64,000 nt of DNA from Lacrimispora celerecrescens (lineage in GTDB: Bacteria > Bacillota > Clostridia > Lachnospirales > Lachnospiraceae). How positions within the stretch are numbered: position 1 is the stretch's first letter; each line of letters begins with the position of its first letter. Positions 52,119 to 61,386 of the stretch are shown one piece after another. Made by a program: the position numbers and the translations under genes. The stretch spans positions 1-64,000 of the forward strand of contig NZ_JPME01000028.1 of NCBI RefSeq assembly GCF_000732605.1, read 5' to 3'. Under the pieces are notes generated by a model. The model was not told the origin of the DNA, searched no databases, and saw only the letters and a program-made list of their open reading frames with translations.

Positions 52119-53363
52119 CTAATAAAATGCCAGGAACGCAGGAACTACGATCATGACCATAACCACTCCCAGCATCATAAACAGGGGCAGCAAAAGTTTT
52201 GTTCCTGCTTCTTCCCCCAGTTTTTTCGCCAGGTTCTTCCTTTGCTCAAAGGCGGAAACCATCTCTAGCTCTAAAGCCTGGCGAAGCTGTCTGCTTCCGT
52301 TTTTCTGGCTCTGTTCCAGAAGGGTGGAAAGCTTTAGGTAGGCCTGTAAACCGCATCGCCTTCCAAATTCACTGTAAGCCCGTCCTTCCGACTGGCCGCT
52401 GCCGATCTGCCCTGCTGTTTTCACCATTTCTTCATAAGCCGGCCGTACACTTCTTTTCCCCTGCTTTACCGCCTCCTTATAGCCAGCTGCAATCCTCTCC
52501 CATGCTCCACGGACCGTAAGACCTGCCCCGATATAAACCACCAGCTTGGAAACCACCTCAGAATAATCAAACAGCAATTGCTGCTCCCGTATTTTCGCCT
52601 GACTTTTTTTGTCAAACTCTTCTTTTACGTACAGAAGTGCCGCCAATAAAACCCCCAGTACCGGCAAGACCCGGTAATCTGCCTTTTCAGTCTGGAAATA
52701 CGTCAGACGGTTCCCCTCATAGACTGACGGCAGCAGCAGACGATCCTCTGTCAGCTGTTTCGCATCCATCTGATTAATCCACTGAAGAAAGTTGGCAGCG
52801 AGTTTTTCTTCCTGAGTAAGTGAGGCCGGGTAAACCGTCACTTTAAACTCATATCGATCTTCATAATGCCCATCCGTCACTCTGGCCATTAACCAGACCT
52901 GCTTTCCCTCTTCCGGTATTTCCTCATTGTGAATAATCCCAAAGGAATCAATCACCTGGGGATTATCAGATTCCCAGCTAATTCTAAGCCCGTATTCTCC
53001 CAGGCTGCTCTTTAAATTTAAGTTTTCTCTCACCTCCTCCAGGGTCTCATTTTCTCCAAGCATCTGTTTTATCAGCTCAGGCTGGATCCTTTGAAAAAGC
53101 TCCTTTACTTCCTCATTCCCATATTGCCGCTCCCTGACAGGGATTCTCACCGGTATCTTCCTATTCCCATTCTCCTGGTCAAGCCCGGATACCAGGATAT
53201 CATAGGTAGTATCTCCCTGCCCCGGCCCTGCCCGTTTAAGCCCTCCCCCTTCCGATACCATCTGTCCGCCTGCCGCAGAAACCAGCTTCATGACAGCATA
53301 TAAAGCAATCCCTAAAACAGCACAGGCCGTCTGTATCTTTGTAAAAGGAAATCTCCATTTCAT
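52119..53363 (-). CDS. Tad platform protein TadC-like
   Basis: 414 residues. The N-terminal segment (1-26) is a signal-anchor, followed by an extracytoplasmic domain up to ~215 that is absent from classical TadC. The C-terminal T2SSF-type part (~230-414) has LRQALELEMVSAFEQRKNLAKKLGEEAGTKLL and a final membrane helix. It should pair with TadB as the inner-membrane platform. ATG overlaps the TadB stop (ATATGA). Confidence 0.85.
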   Translation of the reverse strand: MKWRFPFTKIQTACAVLGIALYAVMKLVSAAGGQMVSEGGGLKRAGPGQGDTTYDILVSGLDQENGNRKIPVRIPVRERQYGNEEVKELFQRIQPELIKQMLGENETLEEVRENLNLKSSLGEYGLRISWESDNPQVIDSFGIIHNEEIPEEGKQVWLMARVTDGHYEDRYEFKVTVYPASLTQEEKLAANFLQWINQMDAKQLTEDRLLLPSVYEGNRLTYFQTEKADYRVLPVLGVLLAALLYVKEEFDKKSQAKIREQQLLFDYSEVVSKLVVYIGAGLTVRGAWERIAAGYKEAVKQGKRSVRPAYEEMVKTAGQIGSGQSEGRAYSEFGRRCGLQAYLKLSTLLEQSQKNGSRQLRQALELEMVSAFEQRKNLAKKLGEEAGTKLLLPLFMMLGVVMVMIVVPAFLAFY

Positions 53364-54090
53364 ATCTCAATCCTCATAATCCACTTAGCAGTCACCAGCG
53401 CAACGATGTAAATGATCATACATAGAGTCATAAGAATCCTTCCAATACCCGTACTGTACATGATGTTAAAAAAGCCAGGAGAAGTCAGATCTATATAAAG
53501 AACAATAAAAAAGGGGATCATGCTCATAATTCTTTGTTCAAACTGTTTTGAGGCTGTCATGGTTAGAATCTCCTGTCTTACTTGTACCTTGTCTCTTATT
53601 ACATCTGCCGTATGGCTTATAATCGAAACCAGTTCTCCTCCGCTTCGTTTTGCCGCGGTAAATACCTCAGCAAAGTTTTTAACATCATCAAGACCGCTGC
53701 GGCCTGCAAAATCAGAAAGTGCCTGCTCCACCGAACGGTTCATCCGGATCTGACTCTCAATATGCTTAAACTCCCTGGAAACCATCCCCTCCTCCCCGAA
53801 AAGTAAAACCAATTCCTTTACAGAAGCAGAAAACGCATTTTCCACAGAGTATCCGGCACTTAGGAAGGAGGCTAAAAGCAAGATACCCTCCTTAAATTCC
53901 AGATTTAACTGCTGAAGCCGAACTTCCTTCAGTTCTCTTTTTTTAATCATGGGGAATAAAAAGACCATTGGGATAAATATCAGAAATGACTGGACGCTGC
54001 GATAAAAAACGTAAGCGAAAATCCCTGCAATTGCCAGACCCTGAAATCCATACAGGCACCTCTGAATGGGTGTCAGAACATAAATTTCAT
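53360..54090 (-). CDS. Tad platform protein TadB-like (5' end likely frameshifted)
   Basis: About 243 residues. T2SSF features: LNLEFKEGILLLASFLSAGYSVENAF, FAGRSGLDDVKNFAEVF, GGELVSIISHTADVIRDK. The best start is the ATG at 54090, which overlaps the ATPase stop as in the TadB/TadC junction. It reads ATGAAATTTATG; one extra T there (AAATTTTAT) would give MKFYVLTPIQ and the long frame. Without it, the frame opens only at a TTG at 54097 or an ATG deep in the ATPase gene. A lost T is the simplest explanation. Confidence 0.8.
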
Positions 54091-55307
54091 ATCTCAATGC
54101 CTGCTGCTTTGAGTTTTTCGGTGTTTTGAATGATTCCAACTTTTTTAAGACTTCCATAAACGGCCTGTCCTTCTTCCAGACTCCCAGAATCTTCTTCAAA
54201 CCTGTATAACGGATTAAGCCTGATTTCTCCGTTCTCATAACCAATTACCTCCACAATGGACAAGACTCTCCTGCTTTTATCTCTTAACCGTCCCAGATGA
54301 ATTAAAATATCAATTGCTGCCGCAACCTGGCTTCTGACCGCTGCCAATGGGATATCTGCTCCCATAAGCACCATAGTCTCCAGCCGGGAAAGCATATCCC
54401 TGGGACTATTTCCATGTCCGGTGCTAAGGCTTCCGTCATGGCCGGTGTTCATGGCCGATATCATGTCCAAAGCCTCCTTTCCTCTCACCTCTCCAACGAT
54501 TATTCTGCTGGGATTCATTCTAAGAGCAGCACGGATCAGATTTCCAATGGACACCTCCCCGTCTCCTTCCCCATTGGCCTCTCTTGTTTCAAGCCGCACC
54601 AGATTGGGAATATGAACGATTTTCAGTTCAGCAGAATCCTCAATGGTCACGATCCGCTCATCCCGGGGGATGTAGGCAGACAGTGCATTAAGGAACGTAC
54701 TTTTTCCCGAATTAGTCCCGCCGCTGATAAAAATATTGTATCCGGCTTCCACAATGCATTTTAAAAAATCCGCAGCCTCTTCTGTGACCGAGCCCAGTTT
54801 TAACAGCTTTGTCATGGTAATGGGCTTTGGAAATTTACGAATGGTCACTGCGGGACCGTCTAAGGCAATAGGCGGCAGCACTACATGAACTCTGGAACCA
54901 TCAGCTAACCTGGCATCCGAAATGGGCCTTGATACATTTACCGTACGGTTTACTCTGCTGACGATCTGCTGGATGATATCCTCTAACTGCTCCTGGCTGT
55001 CAAAAGCCCTGCCCCATGGCTCCATACGCCCGTTTTTCTCCACAAAGACATGGTCTGCTCCATTCACCATGATCTCCGTCACTTCCTCATCATCTACCAG
55101 CTCCTGAAGGGCACCCAGCCGCCGAAAAGAATCGAAGAGCCGGCCCCGAAGCTCCATCTTATCTTTTAGTGGAAGAAAACTGCCCTGCCCATATTCCAGA
55201 ATCCTGCGGTCTATGATGTCGTAAAGCTCCTCATCAGTTACCTGCTGCCGTTCATCCAGTTCTATCATGATCTCTTCCCGAAGCTTCCTTCTCTCCTCGT
55301 CGTCCAT
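54087..55307 (-). CDS. Tad secretion ATPase TadA/CpaF
   Basis: 406 residues, type II/IV secretion ATPase family (CpaF). Walker A ISGGTNSGKSTFLNAL near residue 190, Asp box TIEDSAEL, Walker B-like RMNPSRIIVGEVRGKEALDM, and His box TGHDGSLSTGHGNS. It powers assembly of the Flp pilus. The N-terminal helical domain (1-130) is typical for CpaF. Follows the TadZ-like gene. Confidence 0.95.
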   Translation of the reverse strand: MDDEERRKLREEIMIELDERQQVTDEELYDIIDRRILEYGQGSFLPLKDKMELRGRLFDSFRRLGALQELVDDEEVTEIMVNGADHVFVEKNGRMEPWGRAFDSQEQLEDIIQQIVSRVNRTVNVSRPISDARLADGSRVHVVLPPIALDGPAVTIRKFPKPITMTKLLKLGSVTEEAADFLKCIVEAGYNIFISGGTNSGKSTFLNALSAYIPRDERIVTIEDSAELKIVHIPNLVRLETREANGEGDGEVSIGNLIRAALRMNPSRIIVGEVRGKEALDMISAMNTGHDGSLSTGHGNSPRDMLSRLETMVLMGADIPLAAVRSQVAAAIDILIHLGRLRDKSRRVLSIVEVIGYENGEIRLNPLYRFEEDSGSLEEGQAVYGSLKKVGIIQNTEKLKAAGIEI

Positions 55308-55338
55308 ATCTGTTCCTCCTTGTACAATCCCTTTAAAC

Positions 55339-56340
55339 TTAAGGCTGTTTCCTTAAAAGCTGTCTTGTATAATCTCCCAGTTCTCCCCATAAGAGCTGCT
55401 CCAGATAGTTGTCTTTCCGGCCAAAGCTGCAGTGGTAGGGAGGTTTTATTTTCTGAATCCGGTGTTTAAGGGCTTCATAACCGGATGACATCAAATATTC
55501 CTCAAACTCTTCTATCTTTGCTGCGGACACGCAGTCATCCTTTACCGGCATATATACTGCATCGCATATCTCCAGCACCTCCGCGGCTTTCTTACCGAAT
55601 TGGCCTAAATCCAGAATGATGGATTCATAAACACTTTCCCTGGCTATATGGATTATCAGCTCCGCCATCATCTGGCCGGTCACCTGGCAAAGATCTTCAG
55701 GATATTGCACAGGCGGCACATAGTCCAGTTCTCCCCAGGTATAGACGACGGATCCAAGGCGTACCCATCGAAAACCTTCCTGACTGTAATAATACAAAAG
55801 ATCAGACAAACCTCCCCTGTACTCTTCACCAATCAACCGCCGGAACCCGGAACAATCCTCTAAATTTAAATAAAGGACCTTTAAATCCCGGGCTAGCAGC
55901 TGGCCCATGGTAAGGGCAAAAGAGGTCTTTAGGCACCGGTTAATGGGTGAATAGACTCCTATGATCCTGCCCGCCTTTGAAGCCATGGCATAACCCGGAT
56001 CGTCAGGATTGTCACAATAGTAATTCATCACCTCACGCATCAGGCTGTCTGCAGCCTGATATTTATAAACAATTGGATACTGTCCCCCCGGGGAGACTGC
56101 CTCACCGTCAGCCAGCAGGACCACAACGGCGGCGCCTATCTTCTCTATTTCCTCCCTGGAAACGGAAGAACTAATGAGCAAAAGTTCTATCTTATGGTCT
56201 TCTCCATAGGCCTTCAGCCGTTCCAGGGCAGTAAATGCCATAACCGAGAACCCAACCTGCTCCTTTTGGCTAACAAATTCCGTGAACCTCTCCGTATACA
56301 AAGGATCTGTATCATAAACTGCCATCACTCTCTTTGCCAA
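55339..56340 (-). CDS. TadZ/CpaE-like ParA-family ATPase
   Basis: 333 residues from a TTG at 56340 (AAGGAGG seven bases upstream). An N-terminal receiver-like domain (1-120) is followed by a MinD/ParA-like domain. The P-loop region reads GVYSPINRCLKTSFALTMGQ, a degenerate Walker A, with LYLNLEDCSGF and later ESIILDLGQFG. In other systems TadZ/CpaE positions the pilus machine at a pole. Degeneracy of the P-loop makes ATP hydrolysis uncertain. Confidence 0.85.
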   Translation of the reverse strand: MAKRVMAVYDTDPLYTERFTEFVSQKEQVGFSVMAFTALERLKAYGEDHKIELLLISSSVSREEIEKIGAAVVVLLADGEAVSPGGQYPIVYKYQAADSLMREVMNYYCDNPDDPGYAMASKAGRIIGVYSPINRCLKTSFALTMGQLLARDLKVLYLNLEDCSGFRRLIGEEYRGGLSDLLYYYSQEGFRWVRLGSVVYTWGELDYVPPVQYPEDLCQVTGQMMAELIIHIARESVYESIILDLGQFGKKAAEVLEICDAVYMPVKDDCVSAAKIEEFEEYLMSSGYEALKHRIQKIKPPYHCSFGRKDNYLEQLLWGELGDYTRQLLRKQP

Positions 56341-56372
56341 AACCAAACCTCCTTAATTTGTATACTAATAAA

Positions 56373-56873
56373 TCACCTTATCACCCAAACCATAGAGCCA
56401 AGTGTGCCCAAGAACAGGCACAGACCCAGAGGTATCACCACATCATATCCATCCCGGACAGGATCGTAGTAAGTTGTAAGCTTCCTTGTTTGAAATACGC
56501 GCATGATATAGGCAAGAAGACAGGTAAGGCGGGCGAAAAGACTGCCACTCCCTGCCATTTTGATAAAGGACCAGAAAGCCCCTATAAGAAAACCAAGTCC
56601 GACTGCCAAAGCGCCTGTTCTAAACCCCAGAAAGCCGCAGATAAGTGCAGTCAGTTTGATATCTCCTGCACCGATCATCCGGCACAGGAATAATAAAAAG
56701 AATCCCCCAGTCACTATGATGAGCCTTAGAAGAAACATAAGACTTTCCAAAGGCTTCTCTTGTTCTGAGAATTCAAGCAGAATGCCAAGAATGATACCTG
56801 AAAGCACCAGCCAGTTAGGTATACGGTGTTCCCGGACATCATAAAAAGCTCCTGCCCCCAAAATTAGCAGCAA
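56373..56873 (-). CDS. Prepilin peptidase, CpaA/TadV type (first of two)
   Basis: About 166 residues. First catalytic Asp in FYDVREHRIPNWL (residue ~12) and second in MIGAGDIKLTAL (GxGD, ~68). Six membrane segments. First gene of the Tad operon. The 5' end is uncertain: an ATG at 56881 is 15 bases after AGGAGG but out of frame by one base next to a TTTT run, so the start may again be hidden by an indel. Otherwise TTG at 56873 is used. Confidence 0.85.
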   Translation of the reverse strand: MLLILGAGAFYDVREHRIPNWLVLSGIILGILLEFSEQEKPLESLMFLLRLIIVTGGFFLLFLCRMIGAGDIKLTALICGFLGFRTGALAVGLGFLIGAFWSFIKMAGSGSLFARLTCLLAYIMRVFQTRKLTTYYDPVRDGYDVVIPLGLCLFLGTLGSMVWVIR

Positions 56874-57028
56874 AATAACATAACGTACGATACGATCCTC
56901 CTCTTTTCTTAAATCTCTACATTGGAATTCACGCTGGAAAAACAGCTTTGGATTATGGAATCAAACGTCCATAATGTCTTGAAAACTTTGAAATGCTTTA
57001 TGCGGAACGCATATAAGAATGTGCCTTT

Positions 57029-57057
57029 ATTATGCACAGGAGAAAAAGAAATGTCAA
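57029..57057 (-). promoter_or_regulatory. Promoter of the Tad operon
   Basis: On the minus strand TTGACA (57057-57052), 17-bp spacer, CATAAT (57034-57029). A leader of about 140 bases separates it from the first gene. Apart from the two divergent promoters, the 56882-57275 interval holds only A/T-rich sequence with no gene seen. Confidence 0.75.
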
Positions 57058-57205
57058 CTGTTTTTTATTAGAAATACTGTATACTTAATTTTTATGACTT
57101 TTTGAAAATAAGAATCCTTCTATCACTTTATTGTCATTTTCAACAATTTTTTCCATTTTTTTACTTATATCGCAGCATAAATCACAAAATTTCAGCACCA
57201 AAACA

Positions 57206-57234
57206 TTGACGTTATCCTACCTGGATGATAAAAT
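57206..57234 (+). promoter_or_regulatory. Promoter of the ArsR-type regulator gene
   Basis: TTGACG, 17-bp spacer, TAAAAT, about 40 bases before the ATG. Confidence 0.7.
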
Positions 57235-57275
57235 AATATTAGTTTAATTTTTTAAACCAAAGGAGGAATCCACTG

Positions 57276-57656
57276 ATGCATGCCGAGGATTTTAATGAAC
57301 TTTTCCGGAATTGCATGCCTATCTTTATTGCTCTGGGGGACGAAGTCCGGCTGGCCATTATTGAGGGTCTCGCCTGCATAAGTCTTTATGATGATCTGGG
57401 AAACGACGTAACAGACATCAGGGCTAGCTTGAGCATAAAGCCCTCACAGGGAATGAATGTAAAGGAAATCACGGAAATGACCCGGTTGTCCCGCCCTGCC
57501 ATTTCCCATCATTTAAAGATTTTAAAAGAAGCAGGTCTTGTGAATGTCCGTCAGGAGGGGACAGCTAATTATTACTATCTGACCATAAGCGACAGTACAA
57601 AAAAACTTTGCTCCCTGGGAAAGTATTTGCAGGAGCTAATGAACCAAGTTTCATAA
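57276..57656 (+). CDS. ArsR family regulator
   Basis: 126 residues. Winged helix: MNVKEITEMTRLSRPAISHHL then LKEAGLVNVRQEGTANYYYL. The N-terminal region FIALGDEVRLAIIEGL is the usual ArsR start. No obvious metal-binding Cys pair in the recognition helix (no CxC), so it may respond to a non-metal signal. Lies divergent from the Tad operon; either it or the downstream GH13 genes could be its target. RBS AAAGGAGG. Confidence 0.88.
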   Translation: MHAEDFNELFRNCMPIFIALGDEVRLAIIEGLACISLYDDLGNDVTDIRASLSIKPSQGMNVKEITEMTRLSRPAISHHLKILKEAGLVNVRQEGTANYYYLTISDSTKKLCSLGKYLQELMNQVS

Positions 57657-57756
57657 TTATAAAAGATATACAGGTAATAAATGAATAAAGTACCATTTTC
57701 CAGACATACTGAATTTATAGCATTCGGTAAAAATTATAAAATCTGGAGATGATAAA

Positions 57757-57972
57757 ATGAAAGGTCTTTTAAAAAAACATCTGGTACTATCAGAGGAAGA
57801 GCGAAATTTAAGGCGTGAGATTGAGCGTTCCAAAACCGCCATTGATTCCGCCAGAAACCACTTTGAACAAGTGGTTGATCCTACACTTATTGATTGTTAT
57901 ATTTATGAACTTAACGCGGCACAGCTGCGTTACCAGTTCCTTCTGCGCCGCTTTAAAAGCCGGGAGGTATAA
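57757..57972 (+). CDS. Small DUF2508-like protein
   Basis: 71 residues, charged and helical (EERNLRREIERSKTAIDSARNHFE, CYIYELNAAQLRYQFLLRR). The pattern fits the YaaL/DUF2508 family of small Firmicute proteins, whose role is unknown. GGAG precedes the ATG. It lies 27 bases before the GH13 gene, so is probably cotranscribed with it. Confidence 0.75.
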   Translation: MKGLLKKHLVLSEEERNLRREIERSKTAIDSARNHFEQVVDPTLIDCYIYELNAAQLRYQFLLRRFKSREV

Positions 57973-57998
57973 ACTATTATAATCTGGAGGATAAGTAT

Positions 57999-59333
57999 AT
58001 GAGCAAGTGGTATGAAAGGGGAGCTTTTTATCACATATATCCCCTGGGGCTTGTGGGCGCTCCGAAAGAGAACAGAGAATCTTCTGTTACAGACCAATTT
58101 GGGCAGCTTTGTGAGTGGATTTCCCATATCCGGTCTCTGGGGTGTAACGCGATCTACATCGGGCCACTGTTTGAATCCTCTACCCATGGGTACGATACCC
58201 GTGATTACCGGATGGTGGATCGCCGCCTTGGTGATAAGGAAGGCTTTCAGGAGTTTGTATCCCGCTGCCACAAAGCGGGAATCAAGGTGGTTGTAGACGG
58301 CGTTTTCAACCATACAGGACGGGATTTTTTTGCATTTCAAGATATCTTAAACCATGGGGCGAGTTCTCCCTACAGGGACTGGTACCGGGGAATCAATTTT
58401 TCCTGCTGCAGTCCCTTGGGAGATTCCTTTGGATATGAAGCATGGCAGGGGCATTTTGAACTTCCTTGCCTTAATCTTTTTAATCCCGCTGTCAAGCAGT
58501 ATCTTTTTGATACAATAAAGTTCTGGATCCACACCTTTGACATTGACGGAATACGTCTTGACTGTGCTAATGTACTGGACTTTGGGTTTATGAAAGAACT
58601 GCGGCAAAATTCAGCAGGAGTGAAGGAAGACTTCTGGCTCATGGGGGAAGTAATCCATGGGGAATATGGCAGATGGGTCAATCAGGACATCCTGCATTCT
58701 GTCACCAACTACGAACTACATAAAAGCATTTATTCAGGTCATAATGATCATAACTATTTTGAGATTGCACACAATGTAAAGAGGCTGGAATCCATTGGTT
58801 CCCAGCTTTATACCTTTGTGGACAATCATGACGAAAACAGGATTGCAAGTAAACTTAATAATCTACAGCATCTCTATCCTGTCTACACCCTGTTATTCAC
58901 TCTTCCCGGAATTCCCTCCATCTATTATGGCAGTGAATTTGGGATGGAGGGCAAACGGACCAATACGGATGACTCTATGCTGCGCCCTATGGTCTCCATT
59001 TCCGAAATAAAGGAGCTATCCTGCCCGCTTGAGGACTTTATCAGTAAGCTAGGTCATATCCACGAACAAAACCCGGAGTTTCATGGAGGCCGGTACCAGG
59101 AGCTTCTTCTCACCAACCGTCAGTATGCCTTTGCACGGTTTCACGAGAATCAGGCCATCATCACTGCTGTCAACAATGACGAATCTGACGCATTTGCCCA
59201 GGTACCCTGTCCTTGTGAGGGAAACACGGCTGTCAATCTTCTGAACGATGAAGTGTTTCCAGTAATTGACCATAAAATCGGATTGACCATACCCGCAAAT
59301 CGGGGTGTTATCTTAAAGATCATGGAGGGATGA
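57999..59333 (+). CDS. GH13 alpha-amylase family enzyme
   Basis: 444 residues, no signal peptide, so intracellular. (beta/alpha)8 motifs: VVVDGVFNHTG (region I), GIRLDCANV (catalytic Asp), LMGEVIHG (acid/base Glu), FVDNHDENR (region IV). It is short for the family because it lacks an extra N-domain. Its position next to the branching enzyme suggests a maltodextrin- or glycogen-degrading glucosidase, such as a cyclomaltodextrinase-like hydrolase; exact specificity unknown. Confidence 0.9.
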   Translation: MSKWYERGAFYHIYPLGLVGAPKENRESSVTDQFGQLCEWISHIRSLGCNAIYIGPLFESSTHGYDTRDYRMVDRRLGDKEGFQEFVSRCHKAGIKVVVDGVFNHTGRDFFAFQDILNHGASSPYRDWYRGINFSCCSPLGDSFGYEAWQGHFELPCLNLFNPAVKQYLFDTIKFWIHTFDIDGIRLDCANVLDFGFMKELRQNSAGVKEDFWLMGEVIHGEYGRWVNQDILHSVTNYELHKSIYSGHNDHNYFEIAHNVKRLESIGSQLYTFVDNHDENRIASKLNNLQHLYPVYTLLFTLPGIPSIYYGSEFGMEGKRTNTDDSMLRPMVSISEIKELSCPLEDFISKLGHIHEQNPEFHGGRYQELLLTNRQYAFARFHENQAIITAVNNDESDAFAQVPCPCEGNTAVNLLNDEVFPVIDHKIGLTIPANRGVILKIMEG

Positions 59334-59337
59334 GCGA

Positions 59338-61248
59338 ATGGAAAGTGGAAGAAATGAAATCGGAATGGGTTTTATCACAGAGGTTGACCGATACCTTTAT
59401 AACAATGGAAGGCATTACGAAATCTACGAAAAGCTGGGCGCACATCCGGGAAACTATGAAGGAATCGATGGGATGTATTTTGCAGTGTGGGCACCTCATG
59501 GAAGCCAGGTCAGCGTAGTAGGAGACTTTAACGGCTGGGATCCAGAGGCAAATCCCATGACACTGCTTGCAGATTCCGGAATCTGGGAAGCCTTTGTTTC
59601 TGGTTTAAGCGTTGGGGAACTGTATAAATATGCGATCACCACCAGGAGCGGTAAGATCCTTTTTAAAGCAGATCCTTACGCATTCCAATCAGAATATCGT
59701 CCTCAGACCGCCTCAGTTACCGCTGACCTTTCGGGATTTCAGTGGAAGGACCTAACCTGGATGGAAAAACGGAAAACCAAAGATCCTTTTAATGACCCCA
59801 TCAGCATTTATGAGGTACATTTAGGCTCCTGGCGGAAGAAAAACAGGGATGAAAAGGATGGTTTTTATACTTATATCGAAGCGGCACACGAACTGGCAGA
59901 TTACATTCTGGAAATGGGTTATACCCATGTGGAGCTGATGGGAATTGCAGAGCATCCCTATGACGGTTCCTGGGGATATCAGGTAACAGGATATTTTGCT
60001 CCTACCTCCCGGTATGGTACTCCAGGGGAATTTATGTATTTCGTTAATTACATGCACAAAAAAGGGATTGGAGTCATCCTTGACTGGGTTCCGGCCCATT
60101 TTCCAAAAGATGCTCATGGCCTGGCAGACTTTGACGGAGAAGCCTGTTACGAATATCCGGACCCCCGGAAAGGGGAACACCCGGATTGGGGAACTAAGGT
60201 CTTTGATTACAGTAAATATGAGGTAGATAATTTCCTTATTGCCAATGCCCTTTACTGGGTAGATAAATTCCATATTGACGGGCTTCGGGTGGATGCGGTC
60301 GCTTCCATGCTTTATCTGGATTATGGAAGAGATAACGGGGAATGGGTACCAAACCAGTACGGTGGAAATGAGAATCTGGAGGCAATAGAGTTTTTTAAGC
60401 ATTTAAACAGCGTCATTAAAAAACGGGGTAACGGAGCCATGGTCATTGCCGAGGAATCTACCGTCTGGCCAAAGGTTACCGGAAATCAGGAAGAGGGAGG
60501 CCTTGGCTTTACCTTTAAATGGAATATGGGCTGGATGCATGATTTTCTGGAGTATATGAAGCTGGATCCTTATTTCCGCAAATACAACCACCACAAAATG
60601 ACATTTGGCCTTACATATTTTACAAGTGAAAATTATATACTGGTATTATCCCATGATGAGGTGGTGCATTTGAAATGTTCCATGATCAACAAAATGCCGG
60701 GACTTCTGGAAGATAAATTTGCTAATTTAAAATTGGGATATACGTTTATGCTGGGTCATCCCGGTAAAAAACTGCTGTTCATGGGACAGGACTTCGGGCA
60801 GTTCCATGAATGGGATGAAAAGACCGCCCTGGACTGGTATCTGTCTGAGGAACCTTTAGGCAAGAGCCTTAAGGATTATGTCAGAGATCTTCTGCACCTG
60901 TATAAAAAATATCCGGCACTTTATGAAAAGGACTATGACTGGGAAGGCTTCTACTGGATCAATGCGGATGACAAGGAACGCAGCATTTTCAGTTTTATCA
61001 GGTACAGCAAGGATAAAAAGCGCAGCCTGCTGTTTGTCTTAAATTTCACTCCTGTAGCCCGTCCAGATTACCGGGTAGGAGTACCGAAGCGGGGAACTTA
61101 TACTCTTTTATTAGACCAGGATCATGGACTGTACAAACGGGGAGAAAAAGCGCCTTCTATCCGCTCTGAAAAAATGGAATGGGACGGACAGGAGTACTCC
61201 TTTCCTTACCAAATTCCGGCTTATGGCGCGGCTGTTTTCCGCTTTTAA
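59338..61248 (+). CDS. glgB: 1,4-alpha-glucan branching enzyme
   Basis: 636 residues, GH13 with an N-terminal CBM48 domain (AVWAPHGSQVSVVGDFNGWD, residues ~43-65). Catalytic residues in GLRVDAVASMLYLDY (Asp), VIAEEST (Glu) and LSHDEVVH (Asp). It makes alpha-1,6 branches in glycogen. RBS GGAGGG eight bases upstream; the ATG starts four bases after the GH13 stop, so the two are coupled. No glgA/C/D genes are in the window. Confidence 0.96.
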   Translation: MESGRNEIGMGFITEVDRYLYNNGRHYEIYEKLGAHPGNYEGIDGMYFAVWAPHGSQVSVVGDFNGWDPEANPMTLLADSGIWEAFVSGLSVGELYKYAITTRSGKILFKADPYAFQSEYRPQTASVTADLSGFQWKDLTWMEKRKTKDPFNDPISIYEVHLGSWRKKNRDEKDGFYTYIEAAHELADYILEMGYTHVELMGIAEHPYDGSWGYQVTGYFAPTSRYGTPGEFMYFVNYMHKKGIGVILDWVPAHFPKDAHGLADFDGEACYEYPDPRKGEHPDWGTKVFDYSKYEVDNFLIANALYWVDKFHIDGLRVDAVASMLYLDYGRDNGEWVPNQYGGNENLEAIEFFKHLNSVIKKRGNGAMVIAEESTVWPKVTGNQEEGGLGFTFKWNMGWMHDFLEYMKLDPYFRKYNHHKMTFGLTYFTSENYILVLSHDEVVHLKCSMINKMPGLLEDKFANLKLGYTFMLGHPGKKLLFMGQDFGQFHEWDEKTALDWYLSEEPLGKSLKDYVRDLLHLYKKYPALYEKDYDWEGFYWINADDKERSIFSFIRYSKDKKRSLLFVLNFTPVARPDYRVGVPKRGTYTLLLDQDHGLYKRGEKAPSIRSEKMEWDGQEYSFPYQIPAYGAAVFRF

Positions 61249-61386
61249 GTTTGCAGCATATTCAGTAATTTTTTCCTGATAAATCTAAAAACAAGCTATA
61301 CTTTTTATGGATTTTGTAGTAAAATATAAGTACAGAATCACTACATAACGGTTCAGACTAATGGTTGGATGGAAGGAGAGATTCGT

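Noticed and set aside
54091-54244. Long TadB N-terminus overlapping the CpaF gene by about 150 bases
   Set aside because: Such an overlap is unlikely in an operon with four-base overlaps elsewhere. An indel next to the ATG at 54090 explains the frame better.
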